Assembly (NCBI RefSeq): GCF_036711975.1
Contig: NC_091968.1
Location: forward strand, 26,583,001 to 26,647,000
Direction of reading: 5' to 3'
Source: Onthophagus taurus
Lineage: Eukaryota > Arthropoda > Insecta > Coleoptera > Scarabaeidae
DNA length: 64,000 nt
Under the pieces are notes generated by a model that searched no databases, was not told the origin of the DNA, and was given only the letters and a program-made list of their open reading frames with translations. The position numbers and the translations under genes are program-made. Of this stretch, positions 10,201-20,300 are shown in pieces (position 1 is the stretch's first letter; every line of letters starts with the position of its first letter).

Positions 10201-12872
10201 TATCTATTACTTTGATCATACATCTCTGACATCCTGCCGCGCATCCTGCTCTGACACTCGGCTATGAAATTGTACGTCAAACTTGACAAATAGGTTATAA
10301 AACCTTGTCGTCAAATAACTTTATAACCTATTTGTCAAGTTTGACGTACAATTTCATAGCCGACTACTGAATTTTCGCTTATTTTAAGCAACATTACGAA
10401 ATACGTGGGTTTAGTTATTTAAGTTTTCTATGAAAACGTCGAAGTTTTTTAAAAAATAATAAGAATAAGAAAAGTTTTAGAATTAAATTCCACATGAAAT
10501 GAAGTAGTAATGTATTAAATCCGCCAAAAGATTAAAAAAATCTGTAAAATTTAGGGTACCATCATCTTTAATCAACCCTTTGAAATGCTACCCTTGGTAC
10601 ACCCATAACGTATACCAAATTTGGTTTTTCTAGCTTAATGTATTACGAAGATATTGAACTTTTTAAAAATTTAAGAGCCAACTTTGAAGGCCTATAACTC
10701 CTCAGGTGTACAACTTAGTATAGAGGTAAGTTACGTTAAATCATCTTAATTTATTGTCCTCTACATGTCCCTGCTCTGTGTCGGTTCTTATGTGAATCAC
10801 CCTGTATATTTTTACTATAAAATAAATATGTTAAAAATTTTTTTCTTTTATTTTTAATAATAATAATAACTTTATTTACAAATAACCAAAAATTAACCAT
10901 AACACAAAATTTTTAAATAAGTAAAAGTTAATTGAAATTAAGCAAGATCAGAGAGAAAAGAAACAAATATTATTATTTAAAATATGTAGCAAAAAAAATC
11001 TGTCACTGGCATACCACTAAACTGCATAGCAGTTTGTGCGTGGTTTTCAAGTAACTAAATTTAATGGGAATAAATGAAAGAAACTAAAACAGATTCGTAC
11101 CTCTCCAATACAGAAACGGTCCCAAACAATTCATTCTAAATTTTATTTTTAATATTTATAAAAAGCAAAAATGCCATTATCACTTAAAATGCAGTTGATT
11201 GAAATTTTTAACATTTAAGTTTTTAAAAGCATAAATTTTATGTTAGTAATTTTTGCCAGCTATGATTAAAATTATGACAAGTGACTTATTTGTCAAATAT
11301 AAAAAAAAATTAAAAAAAGCATGTTGGCATACTTTTATTAGAAAAATAGTAAAAAAACGGTTTTAACCGTTATTTCATTTCGGTTCACGAAAACGATATT
11401 TTTTGGGTGTGAACGAAAAGAACGAAAACGAAATTTTTTGTTTTCGTTCTGATCGGAAACGAACAAAATACTTTTCGTTTTTAGTCCCTGTGTAGAACCA
11501 TTATTCCATACTTTTTGTACACCCTGTAGGTCGACAAACGATTTGTTTTGAAGATACAGGGTGTTTAAGTTAAATTTTTAAATTGATTTTTTTTAATATT
11601 ACACGTGTATTTCAACCGATTCTATTCAAATTTGATATACGGAGGTTTTGTGGCATGAGAAAGACGATTATGGAGTCCGTTTTACTATAGCCGGTAGAGG
11701 GCGTCCCGTAACGTATTCTTTACGGATTAAAATAACAATAACTTTTCTGACAGAATACTTTTTGGGGTTTTGAATAAAAACTTTTATTCTCTGCACTTTT
11801 TAAGCAAAAAGAGTACTCTTATCAAAATGTGCTAGAATTGATCGTTTTCAAGATAATGCGCTTTTTATTATTCGATATAGACCAATTTTTTTAGTATCTA
11901 CCTTTTTTGGAGAGCATATCTCTACTTTCTAAGTAGTTATTAGTCTTTTCCAGTAGTATTTAGCATTATGGCTGCATTAGGTAGCTTTTTGGAAAGCATA
12001 TCTCTTCTTTCCAAGCACTTGTTAGTCTTTTCCAGCAGTATCTAACATTCTGGAAGCGGTAGGTAGCTTTTTGGAAAGCATATCTCTTTACCAAACAGTT
12101 ATTAAAGTCTTTGAAAGCAATAAGTAGTCTTAGAAGCAGTATTCCGCCTATCCAAGCAGGTCGAAACCTTTAACAGCAGTGTTTATTTTGCGTTCTGGAA
12201 GCAATAGGTATTATTTTGAAAACAGTATCTAGTCTTTTAGGCGTGTTAGAAGCAGTAGGTAACTTTTTGAAATAGTATTTCCTCTTTCCAAGCAGTTTTT
12301 AGTCTTTTACTAGCAGTATTTAATCTTCTGATAGTAATAATTAGTCTTTTGCCAACAGTATCTAGCACTCAAAAACCAATAACTTAAAGAGGAAGCGTTT
12401 TAATCAAATGTGCTGCGAAAGTATTTGGTTAGTAGTGACGTCGTGTCGAAACGTTAAAGTGATTTTTCAGTAAATTTTACACTTTGCCCATCGATTAAAA
12501 AAAAATTGTCGATTTTTAAGCGACATGATGATTCCTTAAATTAATTAAAATAATATCTGAACAAAAAAATAAATTTACCTTTAGATGCGGGGAATTACTT
12601 CGGAAGCAATGGTCATGTGCGCATGTTCTTCAGATGCTGTTGAAGTCTTAATGCCTCCTGAGAACTCCCAAATTGGTGATTTAGTGTATTGCGAGGGTTA
12701 TGAAAGGAATCCAGACGCTGTTATGAATCCGAAAAAGAAAATCTTTGAAGCTGTAGCTCCCGATTTACGCACTAACGATAAATTGGAGGCTTGTTATAAA
12801 GGAGTTGTTTTTAATGTTCCAGGAAAAGGAAATATTGTTGCTAAAACTTTAAAAAACGTCCCAGTTAAATAA
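4267..12872 (+). CDS. AIMP1: Aminoacyl-tRNA synthetase complex-interacting protein 1 (AIMP1/p43)
   Basis: AIMP1 is a tRNA-binding scaffold protein of the cytosolic multi-aminoacyl-tRNA synthetase complex. Coding exons are 4267-4347, 4403-4885 and 12585-12872, giving 283 aa. The junctions are GAG|GTATGT, TTTCTTTAG|CTT, AAG|GTAATT and CCTTTAG|ATG, all phase 0. Residues 1-75 form a heptad-rich coiled coil (leucine-zipper region); a Lys/Glu-rich linker runs to about 115; residues 121-283 are the EMAPII-type tRNA-binding OB fold plus C-terminal module ([27 protein letters not shown], then [10 protein letters not shown] and NPKKKIFE). Exon 3 begins at the conserved MRG. The length fits the family. 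Intron 2 is 7.7 kb of nested transposons, although the gene itself is intact. An AATAAA overlaps the stop codon (12868-12873). The start was chosen by the family N terminus and ATG context. Confidence 0.93.
4403..4885 (+). CDS. AIMP1: AIMP1 exon 2
   Basis: This exon encodes residues 28-188: most of the coiled coil, the Lys-rich linker and the first part of the tRNA-binding OB fold. An apparent reading frame continues about 100 bp past the donor at 4886 but loses all similarity to the family; that tail is intron. Confidence 0.92.
4886..5510. other. Start of AIMP1 intron 2
   Basis: The stretch near 4935-4975 shares the words GTTAAAAATAAAAAGAAAGTGC with 24900-24925 and, inverted, 48880-48910, so it is a repeat edge. 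A TGACGTCA lies near 5006. Nothing coding is seen between 4990 and 5510. Confidence 0.5.
5511..6370 (-). pseudogene. Decayed piggyBac transposase
   Basis: Reading the minus strand, 6335-6225 gives a degraded piece, about 6170-6030 encodes a segment around [10 protein letters not shown] and [14 protein letters not shown], which matches the central piggyBac transposase core including one of its catalytic aspartates, and 5930-5514 encodes the C-terminal part ([20 protein letters not shown]) followed by a Cys/His zinc-binding tail ([21 protein letters not shown]). Frameshifts and stops separate the blocks and the N-terminal half is missing, so it is inactive. It lies inside AIMP1 intron 2. The assignment rests on recognisable family motifs. 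Confidence 0.75.
6425..6535. repeat. CTAG-rich palindromic repeat
   Basis: It contains GGTTCTAAGTCTAGTGTTAG, a later CTAGAACTAGAAAG, and the CGTGCGTCTTCAGACG hairpin remnant. It directly precedes the fold-back element that starts at 6560. Confidence 0.55.
6560..7771. mobile_element. Large fold-back element, ~560-bp arms
   Basis: It begins TACAGGGTGTATCTGAATGA and ends TCATTCAGATACACCTGTA. The left arm (6560-7135) and right arm (7200-7771) are inverted copies throughout, with several percent divergence; the unpaired centre is about 65 bp. There is no transposase. A solo copy of the right arm lies at about 20840-21030 in APC1 intron 8, so the family is dispersed. Confidence 0.85.
8486..8845. 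mobile_element. MITEs carrying CRE and GC-box motifs
   Basis: A unit beginning CCTAAGCCTTGACGTCACAG and continuing GGGCGGAGCTTATACCGACTCC with a later CGTTGCTAACG is present as a part copy at about 8486-8606 and as an inverted pair at 8607-8845. Another copy lies at 21811-22025. Exact TGACGTCA octamers are at 8501-8508, 8621-8628 and 8814-8821, each 7-8 bp from GGGCGG. Confidence 0.7.
9703..9825. mobile_element. ~120-bp near-perfect palindromic MITE, copy 1
   Basis: GTAGTCGGCTGTGAAATTGT at the left is mirrored by ACAATTTCATAGCCGACTAC at the right, and the stems run almost to the centre. The second copy lies at 10255-10370. Both sit in the loop of the 9237-10807 fold-back. Confidence 0.8.
10255..10370. 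mobile_element. ~115-bp palindromic MITE, copy 2
   Basis: It has the same palindrome as 9703-9825, with the first few bases of the left stem altered. The TGACGTAC-like stem pairs TTTGACGTACAATTTC with its complement. Confidence 0.8.
11531..12584. repeat. End of AIMP1 intron 2: degenerate ~78-bp repeats
   Basis: A TACAGGGTGTTTAAG terminus sits near 11560. From about 11905 to 12370 a degenerate unit of roughly 75-80 bp recurs, marked by CTTTTTGGAAAGCATATCTC and TTAGTCTTTTCCAGCAGTAT. Then come about 200 bp of unique AT-rich sequence with a polypyrimidine-poor acceptor at 12584. Confidence 0.55.
12585..12872 (+). CDS. AIMP1: AIMP1 exon 3 (C-terminal module)
   Basis: It encodes residues 189-283, starting at the family-conserved MRG and ending VPVK, with the NPKKKIFE segment in the middle. 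Splicing to 4885 is in phase. The stop at 12870-12872 lies 17 bp from the APC1 stop on the other strand. Confidence 0.93.
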   Translation: MRGITSEAMVMCACSSDAVEVLMPPENSQIGDLVYCEGYERNPDAVMNPKKKIFEAVAPDLRTNDKLEACYKGVVFNVPGKGNIVAKTLKNVPVK

Positions 12873-12884
12873 AAAAAATTTATT
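12868..12884. terminator. Two opposed poly(A) signals in a 17-bp gap
   Basis: AATAAA for AIMP1 is at 12868-12873 (+), overlapping its stop codon. AATAAA for APC1 is at 12879-12884 read on the minus strand. Cleavage usually falls 10-30 nt past the signal, so each 3' end would lie within the coding exon of the opposite gene. Confidence 0.6.
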
Positions 12885-12889
12885 TCATC

Positions 12890-14318
12890 CTACTCACTAA
12901 GAATTATAACCTTATTTAACATCTCCAAAGGTACATTTAATAACTTTAAATTTTGCATCATCTCGAATTTATTTTGAGACGCGCTAAAGTTATTAAAATG
13001 GAAAGGAATATCAAAAAACGTTACATAACTAACAAGATCGTATAAAACATCGTTTTTGCAATCGTCGATTTTCCCATTCAAGTACGATTTTATACTTTGT
13101 TTTAATTTAATTTCTTGCCTTTCTAAATAATCGAGCAGGTTATTTCGCATTGATGACATATTTTCGATTGAAATCAACGTTGTGCATAAATTCCTTTTTA
13201 AAATTGCCCGCGATATTATTTTAAATTGCCATAATTGGATGTAGTCGATCGAGGAAATATTTTCGATAACCTAAATTTAAAATTTTTTGAGATTAAATTA
13301 AAAAGTGATTTAAAAACGTACCTTTAATAAATTTAAAAAAATCGGAAGAACATTTAATTTATCTCCAATAACCGATTCGTAACTTCCCCTTAAAATTTGT
13401 TGTTTCAAAACGTGTTCTTTTTCGCTTAACTCTTTGCGTTCGCTTAAAAAATAATTACAAAAACTCCAAACGGTACAATCAGGTGAAAATGTTAAAATTG
13501 ATTCTTTCGATGGTAACCATGGGCTTTTTTCTGTTAATTCTAATCGATTATTTTCGTTGTCTTCTTCGGAAAATCCACCGCAACCGGCTCTTTGCATGAT
13601 ACAAACTCCTTTGTAAGTACTCAAAATTGATTCTAATTTATCCCAGTTTCTTCCCCTTTCAAAAACGACGGGTAAATAACGTTCGTCGTCTACGCAAACT
13701 TTAAACAACGAATTTAATTCCGGAAGTAACGCCGGTGCTTTTAACTGGATCGTTTCGCCGTTTAATTTGATTAAACTTAAATTTGCGTAACACATTTTTC
13801 CTTTCATAACATCCTTAGTTACTAATAATCTTGGTTCAATCGCCAAAACATATAAATGTCTAAACGCTTGAAGATGGTAACGATTATCGTTGGAATGCAT
13901 TGGAAATTTTGGATAAAACGCAATAATTAAAGCGGCAACACTCGCCGGGTTATTACACAGCGTGTATCTTCCACCTCCTAGAAATAATAAACCTAACGCC
14001 ATATGAGTGGCTAAGTGAGAGCCGTATGTGACGACAGCGGAAGCCGCCGTTCCAACGCGACGTCTTAAATGTCGAATGATTCTCATTATTTCTATATTTC
14101 CAGTTCCGGCCATTACCATTGATGTTGAAAGTAGCACGAGATTTAAACAACACTCTATACACGGTTTTCCGGCTAATTCAGCTAAAGATTTTCCTAAGAG
14201 GCTCGTGAATAAATGGCAATAATGGAGGAGAACTTGAAAAACTTGTTCGTTTGCCGATCCCGCGTGTTTTAATCCTAACGCGAAACACGCACCGGAAACT
14301 ATATTACAATAAGCTTGA
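12890..14318 (-). CDS. APC1: APC1 exons 10-11 (C-terminal PC repeats and tail)
   Basis: Exon 10 (13322-14318) covers residues 1501-1833 and contains the last PC-repeat signatures (CNIVSGACFALGLKHAGS; LLSTSMVMAGTGN; MALGLLFLGGGRYTL) and the conserved DNRYHLQAFRHLYVLA. Exon 11 (12890-13270) covers 1834-1959 and ends at TAG. The 51-bp intron between them uses AAG|GTACGT and AATTTAG|GTT, phase 0. Confidence 0.93.
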
Positions 14319-17300
14319 CTAAAAAAAAAGGAAAAAATATTATTTTAATATAATTCATAGGCAACTTTAGGTAATAAATGTCAGCTTTAATTTTGTTATA
14401 TTCTTAATCTTTACGAAAAATCCTTTAAAATGAGTCCAAACTCGACTATTTTATCTCAAAAAATAACAAAGATACAACAAAAAGTTGATAAAATTAAAGT
14501 TAACAAAGTGAAGTTGGCTACAAACCATTAAAAATGTTAATATCTCGGTTATTTTTTGAGATAACCCCATCGTGTTTGAACTCATTTTAAAGGATTTTTC
14601 ATAAAGATTATGAATATCACAAAATTAAGATTGACATTTAAAACCGGAAGTGTCCCGTATTTCGATTATTTTTAAAGTTGTTGTTGTAATATTCAACAAA
14701 CATTAAATTAAAATGATTACAAACAAACCATATTTAACTAAAAAATGCTTAATGGGCGACTTCCGGTAATAAATGTCAACTTTAATTTTGTTATATTCTT
14801 AATCTTTACGAAAAATCCGTTAAAATAAGTCCAAACTCGACTATTTTATCTCAAAAAATAACAAAGATACAACAAAAAGTTGATAAAATTAAAGTTAACA
14901 AAGTAAAGTTGGCTACAAACCATTAAAAGTGTTAATATCTCGGTTACTTTTTGAGATAACCCCATCGTGCTTGAACTCATTTTAAAGGATTTTTCATAAA
15001 GATTATGAATATCACAAAATTAAGATTGACATTTAAAACCGGAAGTGTCCCGTATTTCGACTATTTTTAAAGTTAAATGTATACTTTTTGTAATATTCAA
15101 TAAACATTCACTAAAATGATTACAAACAAACCATATTTAACTAAAAATATGCTTAATGGGCGACTTCCGGTAATAAATGTCAACTTTAATTTTGTTATAT
15201 TCTTAATCTTTACGAAAAATCCGTTAAAATAAGTCCAAACTCGACTATTTTATCTCAAAAAATAACAAAGATACAACAAAAAGTTGATAAAATTAAAGTT
15301 AACAAAGTGAAGTTGGCTACAAACTGTTAAAAGTGTTAATATCTTGGTTATTTTTTGAGATAACCCCTTCGTGTTTGAACTCATTTTAAAGGATTTTTCA
15401 TACAGATTATGAATATCACAAAATTAAGATTGGCATTTAAAACCGGAAATGTCCCGTATTTGATTATTTTTAAAGTTAAATGTATACTTTTTGTAATATT
15501 CAACAAACATTAATTTAAAATGATTACAAACAAACCATATTTAACTAAAAAAATGCTTAATGGGCGACTTCCGGTAATAAATGTCAACTTTAATTTTGTT
15601 ATATTCTTAATCTTTACGAAAAATCCGTTAAAATAAGTCCAAACTCGACTATTTTATCTCAAAAAATAACAAAGATACAACAAAAAGTTGATAAAATTAA
15701 AGTTAACAAAGTGAAGTTGGCTACAAATCATTAAAAGTGTTAATATCTTGGTTATTTTTTGAGATAACCCCATCGTGTTTGAACTCATTTTAAAGGATTT
15801 TTCATAAAGATTATGAATATCACAAAATTAAGATTGACATTTAAAACCGGAAGTGTCCCGTATTTAGATTATTTTTAAAGTTAAATGTATTCTTTTTGTA
15901 ATATTTAACAAACATTCATTAAAATGATTACAAACACACCATATTTAACCTAAAAAATTCTTAATGAGCGACTTCCGGTAATAAATGTCAACTTTAATTT
16001 TGTTGTATTCTTAATATTTACGAAAAATCCTTTAAAATAAGTCCAAACTCGACTATTTTATCTCAAAAAATAACAAAGATACAACAAAAAGTTGATAAAA
16101 TTAAACTTAACAAAGTGAAGTTGGCTACAAACCATTAGAAATGTTAATATCTCGGTTATTTATAACCCCATCGTGTTTGAATCCATTTTAAAGGATTTTT
16201 CATAAAGATTATGAATATCACAAAATTAAGATTGACATTTAAAACCGGAAGTGTCCCGTATTTCGATTATTTTTAAAGTTAAATGTATACTTTTTGTAAT
16301 ATTTAATAAACATTCACTAAAATAATTATAAACAAACCATATTTAACTAAAAAAAATGCTTAATGAGCGACTTCCGGTAATAAATGTCAACTTTAATTTT
16401 GTTATATTCTTAATCTTTACGAAAAATCCTTTAAAATAAGTCCAAACTCGACTATTTTATCTCAAAAAATAACAAAGATACAACAAAAAGTTGATAAAAT
16501 TAAACTTAACAGAGTGAAGTTGGCTACAAACCATTAAAAGTGTTAATATCTCAGTTATTTTTTGAGATAACCCCATCGTGTTTGAACTCATTTTAAAGGA
16601 TTTTTCATAAAGATTATGAATATCACAAAATTAAGATTGACATTTAAAACCGGAAGTGTCCCGTATTTCGATTATTTTTAAAGTTGTTGTAATATTCAAC
16701 AAACATTAAATTAAAATGATTACAAACAAATCATATTTAACTAAAAAAATGCTTAATGAGCGACTTCCGGTAATAAATGTCAACTTTAATTTTGTTATAT
16801 TCTTAATCTTTACGAAAAATCCTTTAAAATAAGTCCAAACTCGACTATTTTATCTCAAAAAATAACAAAGATACAACAAAAACTTGATAAAATTAAACTT
16901 AACAAAGTGAAGTTGGCTACAAACATTAAAAGTGTTAATATCTCGGTTATTTTTTGAGATAACCCCATCGTGTTTGAACTCATTTTAAAAGATTTTTCAT
17001 AAAGATTATGAATATCACAAAATTAAGATTGACTTTTAAAACCGGAAGTGTCCCGTATTTGATTATTTTTAAAGTTAAATGTATACTTTTTGTAATATTC
17101 AACAAACATTCATTAAAATGATTACAAACAAATCATATTTAACTAAAAAAATGCTTAATGGGCGACTTCCGGTAATAAATGTCAACTTTAATTTTGCTAT
17201 ATTCTTAATCTTTACGAAAAATCCTTTAAAATAAGTCCAAACTCGACTATTTTATCTCAGAAAATAACAAAGATACAACAAAAAGTTGATAAAATTAAAC

Positions 17301-20300
17301 TTAACAAAGTGAAGTTGGCTACAAACCATTAAAAGTGTTAATATCTCGGTTATTTTTTGAGATAACCCCATCGTGTTTGAACTCATTTTAAAGGATTTTT
17401 CATAAAGATTTGAATATCACAAAATTAAGATTGACATTTAAAACCGGAAGTGTCCCGTATTTCGATTATTTTTAAAGTTAATGTATACTTTTTGTAATAT
17501 TCAACAAGCGTTCATTAAAATGATTACAAGCAAACCATATTTAACTAAAAAAATGCTTAATGGGTGACTTCCGGTAATAAATGTCAACTTTAATTTTGTT
17601 ATATTCTTAATCTTTATGAAAAATCCGTTAAAATAAGTCCAAACTCGACTATTTTATGTCAAAAAATAGCAAAGATGCAACAAAAAGTTGATAAAATTAA
17701 ACTTAACAAAGTGAAGTTGGCTACAAACCATTAAAAGTGTTAATATTTCGGTTATTTTTTGAGATAACCCCATCGTGTTTGAACTCATTTTAAAGGATTT
17801 TTCATAAAGATTATGAATATCACAAAATTAAGACTGACATTTAAAACCGGAAGTGTCCCGTATTTCGATTATTTTTAAGGTTAAATATATACTTTTTGTA
17901 ATATTCAACAAACATTAAATTAAAATGATTACAAACAAACCATATTTAACTAAAAAAATGCTTAATGGGCGACTTCCGGTAATAAATGTCAACTTTAATT
18001 TTGTTATATTCTTAATCTTTACGAAAAATCCTTTAAAATAAATCCAAACTCCACTATTTTATCTCAAAAAATAACAAAGATACAACAAAAAGTTGAAAAA
18101 TTAAACTTAACAAAGTGAAGTTGGCTACAAACCATTAAAAGTGTTAATATCTCGGTTATTTTTTGAGATAACCCCATCGTGTTTGAACTCATTTTAAAGG
18201 ATTTTTCATAAAGATTATGAATATCACAAAATTAAGATTGACATTTAAAAAGTTTAGCCATATTGAGAGACGTGTGGCTAAACCCGAATGTTTCTAGGTA
18301 ATATCTCGAATTAAAAAATAAAGTATAGTACTCCTTAAAAATTAACTTACTTCACAGCTTCATAATCAATGTCATTATTCCAAGGTTCAACCATACAAAA
18401 CGGCTTAATATTCGCAGGAATGTGCCCCTCGATCCAATCTATGGAAGCTTCGATATCATTCCAAAGGATTAAAGACTTAGCTAAAGTTCTTAGTATTAAG
18501 AAGTCGGGTCGAACGGCGTCTAATAAAAATTGTGTATCTGGAATTGACATCCAATCAGCAACGACTTTATTCCCCGTTCCAAAATACATCATTCCCAAAG
18601 CTAATGTAGACCCCGAAGCTGTTACATCTAAATTAACGGTGGCACCTTCTTTGATTTGAAACGACGGTATTTTATATTTTTCTCTTTGTGGTCCCGTTCT
18701 AGGTCTTTTATTTCCGCCGATGATGTAGTAATGAAGTGTATCGGCGATATTTAAATCTCCAAGCCCGCAAGGTTTATCTCCTTGCCCTAAAATAACTAAA
18801 CCCAATCCTAATCCAGCTGCTAAAGCATAAGATTCTCTATCAACGCTGTTATCCATTTCCGGCCCAGGTGGACGTCCAATTTCGTTTAATAAAACTTCAG
18901 TCATATGCCTATGAGCTGTCCCTTGATATAACAACCCAATCCCTAATAAAGTCGCGATTTGAGAATTGTGCGAAACTTCCATTTCCATCGATGTGGGCGG
19001 TAATAAAGCCTCGGAATGGATACTTAACATTCTCGCAATGTTAACATCGCACGTCCCACGAAAAGCAGCCGCTAAACCCAATAAAACCCCCACAGTAATC
19101 GTTTCTTGCGCTTTCGATAAATAATCAAAAATACTTTTAGTTTCTAAATTTTTTAAGTGACCATTTAAACCCATCGCTAACAAAAATCCACCGTGTTCTA
19201 TTTCACTACTTCCGGTTGGTTTATTAAAAACAATCCAAGTCGAATCGATTTTAGCTTCCGGGCAAATTCTAAGTCCGTTTGCGACGCCGTTATGGAAAAG
19301 AGGCCAATGATTCATCGAGGGCGGTGTATCAATGTGACTTAATTCGACGGTTGTACCACGTGGTGGTGCTTTTCCGGTTAAACACAGAGGGGGAACTGTT
19401 AAAGGTTCTGTTATTACCGGTGAAGCCATTCGTAATGTAAAAATTCCTCTAAAATGAAATAAAGTAATGATATAGTGAGTTTTAATTAAAATCAATATAC
19501 AAAAATATATTTTCAACTTTTAATTTTGACAAATTTGTCAACTTCATAAAAAATCCTTTAAAATGAGTCCAAACTCGACATATTTAGCTTTAATATTAAT
19601 GAAGATACAATCACTTCCGGTTTGAAACGTCAACGTCAATTTTGACATATTTGTCATCTTCATTAAAAAACCTTTAAAATGAGTCCAAACAAGACGCACT
19701 TATCTCAAAAAACAAAAAAGTTAGAATAAAAAACATTAAACCGGAAGTTAGCAACAATGAAGATAGCGATTTAATTTTTAAATATTAATACCAACCTTAA
19801 TTCTTTATTTTTTTTTTATTATGTTTGTTTTTGTGAAAAATATTAAGACATTTTATAAAAATTAAGAATATGTCAATGACGTTGACATTTCAAACCGGAA
19901 GTTGCTTATATCTCGAGTAATATTGGAATTAAACGTATCATGTTTAGACTCATTTTAAAAGTTTTTTCACGACGATTACAAATATGTCAAAATTTACGTT
20001 GACATTCTTAACCGGAAGTTGACCATAACTTTATTAATATTGGAGATAAATATGTCGTGTTTGTACTCATTTTAAAGGGTTTTTAATGAAAATTACAAAT
20101 ATGTCAAAATTGAGGTTGACATTTTAAACCTGAAGTTAGTTATCATATAATAGACAAATGGGCAACTTCATGGTGTTCTTTCATGATGTATTCCTTATTA
20201 AAAAAACATTTCAAATGAGTCCAAACAAGACGCACTTATCTCAAAAAACAAAAAAGTTAGAATAAAAAACATTAAACCCGAAGTTAGCAACAATGAAGAT

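Larger units (their letters stand above)
9237..10807. mobile_element. Nested fold-back, ~460-bp arms
   Basis: It starts TACAGGGTGATTCACATAAG and ends CTTATGTGAATCACCCTGTA. The arms, 9237-9702 and 10370-10807, are inverted copies. The centre holds two copies of a ~120-bp palindrome. A related element with the same termini lies at 61644-63198. Confidence 0.85.
8966..11490. mobile_element. Non-autonomous hAT element with 8-bp target-site duplication
   Basis: The ends are CAGGGACTAAGAACG and, at the right, TTTTTAGTCCCTG, a hAT-like inverted repeat rich in AACGAAAACG words. The flanking octamers are TCTAGAAC (8958-8965) and TGTAGAAC (11491-11498), 7 of 8 identical; the uninterrupted other arm of the host fold-back supports TGTAGAAC as the original. 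There is no transposase. It carries another fold-back at 9237-10807. Confidence 0.8.
8158..11530. mobile_element. Fold-back element split by a hAT insertion
   Basis: The left arm at 8158-8300 (TACAGGGTGTACAAAAAAG, then TATGGAATAATGG) pairs with 8856-8965 and, after a 2.5-kb interruption, with 11491-11530 (CCATTATTCCATACTTTTTG, then TACACCCTGTA). The interruption at 8966-11490 is a separate element with its own target-site duplication. The centre of the fold-back, 8470-8845, is occupied by copies of another MITE. Confidence 0.8.
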
